64,000 nt of DNA from contig NZ_JAQQTD010000002.1 in NCBI RefSeq assembly GCF_028561755.1, forward strand, positions 310,001 through 374,000, in the 5' to 3' direction. The notes beneath the pieces are model-generated. The model worked only from the letters and a program-made list of their open reading frames with translations, was not told the DNA's origin and searched no databases. Each line of letters opens with the position of its first letter. Within the stretch, counting starts at the first letter, position 1. The DNA comes from Altibacter sp. HG106. GTDB taxonomy: Bacteria > Bacteroidota > Bacteroidia > Flavobacteriales > Flavobacteriaceae. Shown one piece after another: positions 45,849-52,754 of this stretch. The position numbers and the translations under genes are program-made.

Positions 45849-46831
45849 GAAGTACCGCATCTATTATTAGAGTTATCGGGTTTACCCTGTTTGGATACCT
45901 ATTTGTCAATTATATAGGTTCCACCGGCGATACCTCCATATTTGTAGAACAGCCCTGGTTGTGGGCGGTACTTGCGGTAGTTGTGCTGATCTACATGGCC
46001 ATTGAGATTAGTCTTGGGGCGCTTGAAAATGTACTGTACCGCACGCTATCCGCCGAGGCCAAAGAACACTATGATCAAGAACGTGCCAAAGCGAAGGCCA
46101 ACCAATTCGGATGGGTGAAGCGAACCTATAAGAAGCTTGTAGGCGGTAAACCCATTGAAAAGGAAGGGGAGATCATTCTGGACCACAACTACGACGGCAT
46201 TCGTGAATTGGATAACAAGCTTCCGCCATGGTGGGTATACGGGTTTTATGCTACGATCATTTTTGCCGCCATTTATTTGATTCGGTTTGAGTTGTTCAAA
46301 GATTATAATCAGGTAGACGAGTACGAAGCCGCCGTGGCTCAGGCCAAGGTAGAAATTGAAGCGTATAAAAAGACCGCCAAAGATATGGTCGATGTCAATA
46401 CGGTACAACTGCTTACCGAAGTAAGCGATTTGAATTCGGGTAAGAGCATTTTTGAAGGCAATTGCGTAGCCTGTCACAAGGCCAGTGGTGGTGGCGGAAT
46501 TGGCCCGAACTTGACGGATGATCACTGGATTTTGGGTGGGGGAATTAAAAATGTATTCAACACTATTTCTGAAGGCGGGCGTCCTGGAAAAGGGATGATC
46601 GCCTGGAAAGCCGATCTAAAGCCTTCCGAAATGGCACAAGTAGCGAGTTATGTACTCAGTCTTCACGGAAGCAATCCGGAGGACGCAAAGGAAGCGGAAG
46701 GAGATATTTGGTTAGATCCTGAAGCTCCCGTGGAAGCGATCGAGGTAGAAGTCATCGACAGTACCAAAATCCGAATGATAATTGAAGATCAGCCGGTTAC
46801 CGGCGATGTGGTTAACGATTCTATACAGTAA
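45845..46831 (+). CDS. ccoP: cbb3 oxidase cytochrome c subunit CcoP
   Basis: A 328-residue membrane-anchored cytochrome. Two N-terminal helices (about 9-25 and 35-55), the CcoP N-terminal domain signature NYDGIRELDNKLPPWWVYGF (about 118-137) with a third helix, then a cytochrome c domain with CVACH at residues 207-211 and a distal Met in GKGMIAWKADL. Only one CxxCH is present, while proteobacterial CcoP has two. The acidic C-terminal tail (about 50 residues) has no known equivalent. Coupled to ccoQ by overlap. Confidence 0.94.
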   Translation: MRSTASIIRVIGFTLFGYLFVNYIGSTGDTSIFVEQPWLWAVLAVVVLIYMAIEISLGALENVLYRTLSAEAKEHYDQERAKAKANQFGWVKRTYKKLVGGKPIEKEGEIILDHNYDGIRELDNKLPPWWVYGFYATIIFAAIYLIRFELFKDYNQVDEYEAAVAQAKVEIEAYKKTAKDMVDVNTVQLLTEVSDLNSGKSIFEGNCVACHKASGGGGIGPNLTDDHWILGGGIKNVFNTISEGGRPGKGMIAWKADLKPSEMAQVASYVLSLHGSNPEDAKEAEGDIWLDPEAPVEAIEVEVIDSTKIRMIIEDQPVTGDVVNDSIQ

Positions 46832-46833
46832 GC

Positions 46834-47148
46834 ATGTTGGTACTCAATGACATCGTATTTAACCTAACGCAGAAGCAGTCTCCTGTCGTTCAAAAGATCT
46901 ATGATCATCGAGGAAAGCAATTGATCGCTGTGGGATTGGCACACGGGTCTACCTTACACCAGTATCAACCCAGTCCCAAAACCAAAATTATGGTGGTACA
47001 AGGGGAAATCGATGTGAATACGGCAACACATAGCTACCGTCTGGAACGGTTCGACTCTTTCGATGTCCCCGAAGAAGCCTATTCGATTACCGGCGTATTC
47101 GATGCGGTCTTCTTAGTGATGAATGCGAATTCCGAAACAGGTATATAA
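46834..47148 (+). CDS. Cupin-like small protein in the cco operon
   Basis: A 104-residue soluble protein (MLVLNDIVFNLTQKQSPVVQ...). The pattern KQLIAVGLAHGSTLHQYQPSPKTKIMVVQGEIDV, then RLERFDSFDVPE, is the cupin beta-barrel layout with its two short motifs, though metal-binding His residues are largely missing (one His in STLHQY). It starts 3 bases after ccoP and ends within 8 bases of the ccoG start. Its role in cbb3 biogenesis is unknown. Confidence 0.7.
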   Translation: MLVLNDIVFNLTQKQSPVVQKIYDHRGKQLIAVGLAHGSTLHQYQPSPKTKIMVVQGEIDVNTATHSYRLERFDSFDVPEEAYSITGVFDAVFLVMNANSETGI

Positions 47149-47155
47149 CGGTATC

Positions 47156-48577
47156 ATGGCAGAACAGGGAAAGGACAATTTTAGAGATACGATCGGCACG
47201 CTCAATGAAGAAGGAAAGCGGGCTTGGGTATTCCCGAAAAAACCATCGGGAAAATGGTACGAGTACCGAAAATATGTAAGTTACATACTACTGCTCTTTT
47301 TGTTCAGCGCGCCTTTTGTCAAGATCAATGGCAACCAGTTTTTGATGTTCAATGTGTTGGAGCGTCGCTTCAATATCTTTGGGGCTCCTTTTTGGCCTCA
47401 AGATTTCCACCTTTTTGTGATCATGATGATCATTGGGGTGGTCTTCGTGATCTTTTTCACGGTGGCCTTTGGTAGATTGTTCTGTGGCTGGGTATGTCCG
47501 CAAACCATATTTATGGAAATGGTCTTCCGTCGGATAGAATATTGGATTGAAGGCGATCGCGGAAAGCAAATACGCTTGGACAAAATGCCCTGGAACAAAG
47601 AAAAAATCCGGAAGCGAGTCACCAAATGGGTGGTGTTTTTTATCATATCCTTTTTCATTGCCAATGTGTTTTTGGCTTATCTCATAGGAAGCGATCAACT
47701 TATTCGATACATTACAGAAGGACCGTTTCAACACGTGAGCACCCTTATTTCCTTGCTCATTTTTACCGGGGTCTTCTATTTTGTCTTTGCCTGGTTTCGA
47801 GAGCAGGTATGCATTATTGCCTGTCCGTATGGTCGCTTACAAGGCGTACTGCTCGATACCAAGTCGATTGTAGTAGCCTACGATCACAAACGAGGCGAGA
47901 AAGAAGAAGGACGAGCGCGTTTTAAGAAAAATGAAGACCGGGCCGCGACCGGCAAGGGCGATTGTATTGACTGTTTTCAATGTGTGCAAGTATGTCCTAC
48001 CGGAATAGATATCAGAAATGGAACACAGCTAGAGTGTGTAAACTGTACGGCCTGCATCGATGCCTGTGACGCCATGATGGAAGCCGTAAACCTGCCGAAG
48101 GGATTGATTCGATATGCCAGTGAAGAAAACATCGAGAAGAAAAAGAAATTTGAATTCACGCCACGCCTCAAGGGATACTCTGTGGTGTTGGGCATCTTGA
48201 TCGCTGTATTTGTGGGAATGTTGTTCTTGCGGAATGACGTAGAAGCGCGTGTCTTGCGATTGCCCGGACAGTTGTACGAGCGAAAGGAGAACAATATGAT
48301 CAGCAATGTGTACACGTTCAAACTTGTGAATAAGACAGTTGATGAAATTGAAAATGTCACCTTTCAATTGAAATCGCATAAAGGAATCATTAAAGTGGTC
48401 TCTCATGATTCTTTTGATATTCCTGAACAAGGCATGGCAGAAGGTACGCTTTTCATCGAGATCAATGCCAGTGCACTAACGGGCGACAAAGATCGGGTGG
48501 AAATTGAAGTGCTCAGCGGCGATACCGTGATAGAAACTACTACCACGGCCTTTTTAGGTCCCAGAAGCTATAAATAA
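47156..48577 (+). CDS. ccoG: cbb3 oxidase accessory protein CcoG (polyferredoxin)
   Basis: A 473-residue membrane iron-sulfur protein; in other bacteria CcoG reduces Cu(II) for cbb3 assembly. Helices flank FGRLFCGWVCPQTIFMEMVF; a ferredoxin-like segment has CIDCFQCVQVCPTGIDI and CVNCTACIDACDAM (two 4Fe-4S sites); a C-terminal immunoglobulin-like domain (about 360-473, YERKENNMISNVYTFKLVNK...) is in the periplasm. The ATG at 47156 is chosen; 11 more in-frame codons upstream overlap the cupin gene. Confidence 0.94.
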   Translation: MAEQGKDNFRDTIGTLNEEGKRAWVFPKKPSGKWYEYRKYVSYILLLFLFSAPFVKINGNQFLMFNVLERRFNIFGAPFWPQDFHLFVIMMIIGVVFVIFFTVAFGRLFCGWVCPQTIFMEMVFRRIEYWIEGDRGKQIRLDKMPWNKEKIRKRVTKWVVFFIISFFIANVFLAYLIGSDQLIRYITEGPFQHVSTLISLLIFTGVFYFVFAWFREQVCIIACPYGRLQGVLLDTKSIVVAYDHKRGEKEEGRARFKKNEDRAATGKGDCIDCFQCVQVCPTGIDIRNGTQLECVNCTACIDACDAMMEAVNLPKGLIRYASEENIEKKKKFEFTPRLKGYSVVLGILIAVFVGMLFLRNDVEARVLRLPGQLYERKENNMISNVYTFKLVNKTVDEIENVTFQLKSHKGIIKVVSHDSFDIPEQGMAEGTLFIEINASALTGDKDRVEIEVLSGDTVIETTTTAFLGPRSYK

Positions 48578-48611
48578 AGAAACGAGATGAGGGAAACGAT
48601 CTATACGAATA

Positions 48612-48700
48612 TTGCGTGAGGGAATGCAGTGAAAATCCCGCAGCCGTAAGGCGAGGAATTGCAACGAAATGCCCGACCGTGCTACAGCGCGGGCACGCCC
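48612..48700 (+). repeat. Dispersed intergenic repeat, copy A
   Basis: An 89-base segment starting TTGCGTGAGGGAATGCAG and ending GCGCGGGCACGCCC. It matches the reverse complement of 56417-56495 over most of its length (shared TGCGT.AGGGA..GCAG.G..ATC and GCCCGACCGTGC....GCGCGGG.ACGCCC). The right part can fold as a hairpin (TGCCCG / CGGGCA). It lies between ccoG and the Cys-rich gene, inside the cco operon. Confidence 0.7.
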
Positions 48701-48714
48701 AAAAATATCAACCT

Positions 48715-48888
48715 ATGAAAACTAACAAGAAGAAGCAATGTTGTAAAGATTGCCAGGGGGGAAGCCCCGGAAAGAATGAAGCTTGTAAGCTGCGATTGCT
48801 TGCAGGCAAACAACAACACCTGCCGGCTAAAACAACGAATGTATCATCCATAAAATCCGTTAATGCGGTGTATCGTCATGAAAATTAA
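48715..48888 (+). CDS. Small cysteine-rich protein between ccoG and ccoH
   Basis: A 57-residue protein starting MKTNKKKQCCKDCQGGSPGK, with Cys in CCKDC and NEACKLR, then a Lys/Gln/Val-rich tail ending YRHEN. The Cys arrangement could bind a metal, possibly copper or zinc, which is inference. The stop overlaps the ccoH start over 11 bases, suggesting coupling. A longer in-frame extension (from 48616) consists of repeat DNA and is not believable. No family recognised. Confidence 0.55.
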   Translation: MKTNKKKQCCKDCQGGSPGKNEACKLRLLAGKQQHLPAKTTNVSSIKSVNAVYRHEN

Positions 48889-49324
48889 TTGGGGATTTGG
48901 GATCGTCATCGGCATGACCTTGTTCATCAGCTTCATTATGTATCTGGTGATACGAATGACAACGGAAGAGGCCTTTGACCACGATATGGTTACTGAAAAT
49001 TATTATGCCAAAGAAATGGTGTATCAGCGGGAAATTGACGCCGAAACCAACACTAAAAACCTAAACGGCAAGATTAAAAGTAGTAAGGTGGCCGAAGGTT
49101 GGGAATTGGTCTTCCCAGCCGAATTAGAGCCTTCTAAGATTTCGGGCAAGCTATACGTTTACCGCCCGTCGAATGAAGATCTCGATACCGAGTGGCCACT
49201 TGATCTGGACAGTCCTCGACTCGTGATTCCGAAAGAGAATTTGCTCGATGGCCGGTGGAACATCACCCTCGATTGGGAATATGAGGGCCAGCACTATATG
49301 TATAAAGAAGCGATAACCTACTAA
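48878..49324 (+). CDS. ccoH: FixH/CcoH family protein
   Basis: A 148-residue protein with one N-terminal helix (NWGFGIVIGMTLFISFIMYLV) followed by the FixH signature TEEAFDHDMVTENYYAKEM and a beta-rich periplasmic domain with WNITLDWEYEGQHYMYKE. FixH/CcoH stabilises cbb3 oxidase during assembly. The start at ATG 48878 lies within the end of the Cys-rich gene. Confidence 0.9.
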   Translation: MKINWGFGIVIGMTLFISFIMYLVIRMTTEEAFDHDMVTENYYAKEMVYQREIDAETNTKNLNGKIKSSKVAEGWELVFPAELEPSKISGKLYVYRPSNEDLDTEWPLDLDSPRLVIPKENLLDGRWNITLDWEYEGQHYMYKEAITY

Positions 49325-49325
49325 A

Positions 49326-50033
49326 ATGATCTGGTCGGGCTTGTTATTCGGACTCCTGGGAAGTTTGCACTGCGTGGGCATGTGTGGGCCGATTGCCTTT
49401 TTGCTTCCGCTGGACCGGCAAAGCAGAAGCAAACGCTGGGCGCAGCTTATGAGTTACCACGCAGGACGACTTAGTACCTACGCCTTGCTAGGGGCGTTGC
49501 TCGGATGGGTAGGTCAACGCTTCCAGCTATTCGGTTTTCAACAACAGCTCTCTGTGGTTATTGGTGTGTTGATGATCGCTACGGTACTCCTTCCGCATCG
49601 CGTCTTGAATCGCTATGCGATCTCGAAACCGCTCTACCGATGGGTCGGCACCATCAAAGGTACGCTGGGAACGGAATTAAAAAAACGGGATCCAGGCACC
49701 TTCTTTACTATTGGCTTTCTCAATGGGTTGTTGCCATGCGGACTCGTATACATGGCTATTTTTGGAGCGATGGCGATGGGTGGGGTGAGTTACGGAGCAC
49801 TCTATATGGTCTTATTTGGATTGGGTACCGTTCCGTTGATGACTACGGCGGTGTACCTCGGAAATTTCTTAAAGGGCAGCCTTCGGAAAAAGATCGTAAA
49901 AGTGATTCCCGTGGTGATCGTGCTCGTGGGCTTATTATTTGTCCTACGTGGTATGGGGCTTGGTATCAAATTTATATCGCCCCCAGATTCGGTGGCTATC
50001 GAGCAGGTAGGCGCCACTCATAGTTGTCACTAA
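49326..50033 (+). CDS. Sulfite exporter TauE/SafE-like membrane protein
   Basis: A 235-residue polytopic protein with about six helices, starting MIWSGLLFGLLGSLHCVGMC, with the HCVGMCGP motif characteristic of the SafE-like family found in cbb3 gene clusters (CcoH/cytochrome assembly neighbours). The metal-binding-looking HCxGMC motif suggests copper or redox work in cbb3 maturation rather than sulfite export; this is inference. One base after ccoH. Confidence 0.85.
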   Translation: MIWSGLLFGLLGSLHCVGMCGPIAFLLPLDRQSRSKRWAQLMSYHAGRLSTYALLGALLGWVGQRFQLFGFQQQLSVVIGVLMIATVLLPHRVLNRYAISKPLYRWVGTIKGTLGTELKKRDPGTFFTIGFLNGLLPCGLVYMAIFGAMAMGGVSYGALYMVLFGLGTVPLMTTAVYLGNFLKGSLRKKIVKVIPVVIVLVGLLFVLRGMGLGIKFISPPDSVAIEQVGATHSCH

Positions 50034-50051
50034 CATTTAATTCTTAACCAT

Positions 50052-50204
50052 ATGAAATCACTTTTATTACCGCTAGTAGATTGGGACATGGGTACCATCA
50101 TCATTGGAGTGTTCGCCTTTGTCTGTATTGTTCTTGTAGCCATTGTCATTGGATTTATGAACAGTGGGAAGGAGAATGAGGATGAACCTCACGCAAACAA
50201 GTAA
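50052..50204 (+). CDS. 50-residue single-helix membrane protein
   Basis: ATG 50052 to TAA 50204. MKSLLLPLVDWDMGTIIIGV and then FAFVCIVLVAIVIGFMNSGK form one long helix (residues about 14-36), followed by an acidic tail ENEDEPHANK. Position 18 bases behind the SafE-like gene and 3 bases ahead of the next mini gene shows it belongs to the cco operon. No family recognised; possibly an oxidase-associated subunit, in the manner of CcoQ-like or CydX-like proteins. Confidence 0.65.
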   Translation: MKSLLLPLVDWDMGTIIIGVFAFVCIVLVAIVIGFMNSGKENEDEPHANK

Positions 50205-50207
50205 GCT

Positions 50208-50366
50208 ATGGAAGCATTGGCGATCTTATTGACAGCATGCTTCGGTCTGTTTTTGCTCATAGTGTTCTTCGGAACTATAGGTAGCATGATCCGTATGGAA
50301 TTCCGAAGAAGGAATTCCAAACAAACCTCCTTACAAAAGAAGAACGCAGACGAGGCTGCGTTCTAG
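50208..50366 (+). CDS. 52-residue single-helix membrane protein
   Basis: ATG 50208 to TAG 50366. A hydrophobic helix (residues 3-23: LAILLTACFGLFLLIVFFG) is followed by a basic tail MIRMEFRRRNSKQTSLQKKN and ends ADEAAF. It starts 3 bases after the preceding mini gene. The last codons form a 9-base inverted repeat (50341-50364) around the stop. No family recognised. Confidence 0.6.
   Translation: MEALAILLTACFGLFLLIVFFGTIGSMIRMEFRRRNSKQTSLQKKNADEAAF
50341..50364 (+). terminator. Hairpin overlapping a stop codon at the end of the cco operon
   Basis: Perfect arms AGAACGCAG (50341-50349) and CTGCGTTCT (50356-50364), loop ACGAGG. It ends two bases before the stop codon is complete and is not followed by a T-run, so it is a possible 3'-end stabiliser or weak terminator rather than a classical one. 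Confidence 0.4.
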
Positions 50367-50393
50367 GACTACTAACTAAAAAGGGGAATAGTA

Positions 50394-51755
50394 TTATACC
50401 GTCATGGAAAACAATCGAGTTTCCGGACGTCTTCGTTGCAATCGAAGATCAAACGGAAGACATACATTTCGAACAAATGGTTTTCCCGCTTCCGTGATAC
50501 GAAGGTTAGTGGCTTCCAAGGCTACAAGACCGTCTCTTTCGAGTTCCGATAATTGCGTTAGGATCTCCGCCATTTGAGGGAGTTGCATGGCTTCGGAATC
50601 CCACGAGGTTTCAAACCGGCACATGAGATTCAGAATATGTTTTCTTACGATAAGGTCTTCTTGGGTGAGTAAATGTCCACGAAATACTGGAAGCTCATGG
50701 GCGCGCAACGCCGCATAATATTCAGGTAGCGTCTTCACATTCTGAGCGAATCCGCTCCAGCTATCTCCAATGGCGGAAACGCCTAGCCCCAGCATCATTT
50801 TGGTTGCTGCGGTGGTGTAGCCCATAAAGTTTCGGTGTAGTTTTCCGTTTTGCTGCGCCAACGCAAGGTCGTCTGAAGGCAGCGCGAAATGATCCATGCC
50901 TATTTCACGATAGCCAGCTTGCTCAAGCATCGCCTTGCCAAGTTCGTACTGACGGCGTTTTTCGGCGGCGGTGGGGAGATCAGCCTCCTGATAGCCACGT
51001 TGTCCGTTCCCTTTGATCCAGGGAACATGGGCGTAGCTGTAAAATGCTAGTCGGTCGGGCCGCAAGCGCAGGGTTTGCTCAATGGTATATGCCACATGCG
51101 CTTCGGTTTGAAAGGGGAGTCCGAATACCAAATCATGTCCCACAGAAGTATAGCCAATAGCACGAGCTTGTTGAGTTACCTCTGCTACATTTTCGAACGG
51201 CTGTACGCGATGAATCGCACGTTGCACCGTTTCATTATAGTCTTGAACTCCATAACAAACCCTTCGGAAGCCATTGCGATACAAGGTGTTAAGGTGGGTT
51301 TGCGTGGTGTTATTAGGATGGCCTTCAAAACTGAACTCGGCTTCGGGATGAAGAGACGCTCTCGTAAACAAGCCCGCCAATAAGGCTTCAAGGTTTTCCG
51401 CGGAAAAAAAGGTAGGCGTACCACCACCCAAATGAAGTTGTTGAATGATGGGTGCATACCCTAACAGTTCACAATACATTTCAAATTCCCGTAACACCGC
51501 TTTGATGTAAGGAAGCTCCACCAAATGGTTTTTGGTGATGCGTTTGGTACAACCACAAAAAGTGCACATGCTTTCACAAAAAGGTAGGTGAATGTACACG
51601 CTAATTCCCGTTTCGGGGCTGGCTATTTGCTGTAAGGATTGTTCCCAACCCTGGGCAGAGAAACGCTCGGTATTCCAATAAGGGACCGTGGGATAGCTAG
51701 TATACCGCGGTCCGGGAACATTGTATTTGGTGATTAATAAAGTGTTGTCAATCAT
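50394..51755 (-). CDS. hemN: Oxygen-independent coproporphyrinogen III oxidase HemN
   Basis: A 453-residue radical-SAM enzyme that converts coproporphyrinogen III to protoporphyrinogen IX without oxygen, needed for haem synthesis when O2 is low. GPRYTSYPTVP opens the protein; the cluster motif is CESMCTFCGC (Cys60, Cys64, Cys67, and Cys69 of the usual CxxxCxxCxC), followed by LGGGTPTF. Its ATG overlaps the stop of the 94-residue gene (ATGA). The pair is driven by operator (d). Confidence 0.95.
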   Translation of the reverse strand: MIDNTLLITKYNVPGPRYTSYPTVPYWNTERFSAQGWEQSLQQIASPETGISVYIHLPFCESMCTFCGCTKRITKNHLVELPYIKAVLREFEMYCELLGYAPIIQQLHLGGGTPTFFSAENLEALLAGLFTRASLHPEAEFSFEGHPNNTTQTHLNTLYRNGFRRVCYGVQDYNETVQRAIHRVQPFENVAEVTQQARAIGYTSVGHDLVFGLPFQTEAHVAYTIEQTLRLRPDRLAFYSYAHVPWIKGNGQRGYQEADLPTAAEKRRQYELGKAMLEQAGYREIGMDHFALPSDDLALAQQNGKLHRNFMGYTTAATKMMLGLGVSAIGDSWSGFAQNVKTLPEYYAALRAHELPVFRGHLLTQEDLIVRKHILNLMCRFETSWDSEAMQLPQMAEILTQLSELERDGLVALEATNLRITEAGKPFVRNVCLPFDLRLQRRRPETRLFSMTV

Positions 51756-52036
51756 AAGAACAAACTCACTACAATAACCAGAGTGTTAACGATAGTGCTG
51801 GCCACTAATAGCTTGAAGATCAATTTGGGTTTCTGGACCGTGAGAATTGCTGCATTATGGGCCGTGCAAATACCTACACAGATCATCACTAACGCCATAT
51901 GCCAGAAGCTGTGACCGAAGGAAAGTATTTGCATGATTGCGATGGAGCCCAGGCAGGTAGAAAGAATAATTCCTAAGGCTGAATAGCCCATTATATTGTT
52001 CGTAAAATCTTTCTCAAGTTGTGCAAAGGTTGTCAT
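51752..52036 (-). CDS. 94-residue membrane protein coupled to hemN
   Basis: MTTFAQLEKDFTNNIMGYSA then three hydrophobic segments (residues about 17-38, 43-63, 73-92). The stop overlaps the hemN ATG by 4 bases, so the two are translationally coupled and transcribed from the operator/promoter at 52063-52105. No family recognised. Co-regulation with hemN suggests a role in the oxygen-limited haem or respiratory system, which is inference. Confidence 0.7.
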   Translation of the reverse strand: MTTFAQLEKDFTNNIMGYSALGIILSTCLGSIAIMQILSFGHSFWHMALVMICVGICTAHNAAILTVQKPKLIFKLLVASTIVNTLVIVVSLFL

Positions 52037-52062
52037 ACCACTGATTTTTAATAGTTACAGGG

Positions 52063-52105
52063 CAAAGATACCTTGGGTTATACAGGGTTTTTATGACTTT
52101 TGTCA
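52063..52105 (-). promoter_or_regulatory. Fnr-type operator plus -7 box of the hemN operon (site d)
   Basis: On the minus strand TGACAAAAGTCA (52105-52094), 23 bases, TATCTTTG (52070-52063), a full TAnnTTTG match. ATG of the first gene at 52036. The operator lies in the last codons of the upstream gene (its C-terminal TDKSHK). Confidence 0.82.
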
Positions 52106-52671
52106 GTTGAATGGTTTGTGGACAATTTAGGATCTAAGATGTTGGTCTCAAACCCATCAATACTTTGCGTATTTTTTTCTTGCCAATACTGTTCAATGCG
52201 CTCCTGACCTTGTTTTTCGGCCCAGTCGTGTAGCACGGTACGTTCTTCTTTATATTCCATGAACGGAACTGCATATCCACAAGAGGTTTGTACTAAATCT
52301 ACCTGCATTTCAATGATTTGCCGCGCACCTGGAGTTTCAGGAAATAGACCTATGTGTTGTTGATAGGCGGCATCTCTAGGATGATAGATGGAAGCTGTTC
52401 CGTATAAACGAAGAATGAGTGGTTTACCTTCAAAAGCGCAAAACATGATCGTCATACGCGGGTGTTTCAGTAAATGCGCTGCCGTTTCGTTCCCGCTGCC
52501 GGTGAGATTGAGCCATACTACCTTGTTCGCGTTAAGAACACGAAATGAATCCATTCCCTTTGGAGAAACATTCACGCGTCCTTCCGCAGCCGCAGTACCC
52601 ACAAAGAAGATCGGCTGTTTTTCAATAAAGTTCTTCAATTCTGGAGTGATGGCATCCAATTGTTTTCCCAT
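52078..52671 (-). CDS. Pyridoxamine 5'-phosphate oxidase-family protein
   Basis: A 197-residue FMN-binding split-barrel protein: PIFFVGTAAAEGRVNVSPKG (residues about 20-39), VVWLNLTGSGNETAAHLLKH, RMTIMFCAFEGKPLILRLYG. This is the PPOX-type domain of general flavoproteins; the reaction is unknown. The protein's last 13 codons include operator (d) for the next operon. Start at ATG 52671. Confidence 0.85.
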   Translation of the reverse strand: MGKQLDAITPELKNFIEKQPIFFVGTAAAEGRVNVSPKGMDSFRVLNANKVVWLNLTGSGNETAAHLLKHPRMTIMFCAFEGKPLILRLYGTASIYHPRDAAYQQHIGLFPETPGARQIIEMQVDLVQTSCGYAVPFMEYKEERTVLHDWAEKQGQERIEQYWQEKNTQSIDGFETNILDPKLSTNHSTDKSHKNPV

Positions 52672-52754
52672 AGCTGGCGTTTAAAAAAATTCGTCAATGT
52701 ATCACCGTAACATTCGACAGAAAGATACGATATCTCTATGTTTCGATCCATTCG

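Noticed and set aside
48612-48700. Cobalamin-riboswitch-like stretch (GGGAA, GTG, AATCC)
   Set aside because: The conserved B12 box and the CGCCACTG end are missing, and the segment aligns with another intergenic copy that has no riboswitch pattern.
48616-48714. 5' extension of the Cys-rich gene's frame
   Set aside because: It is made of the dispersed repeat copy A and gives an unlikely peptide; the ATG at 48715 is favoured.
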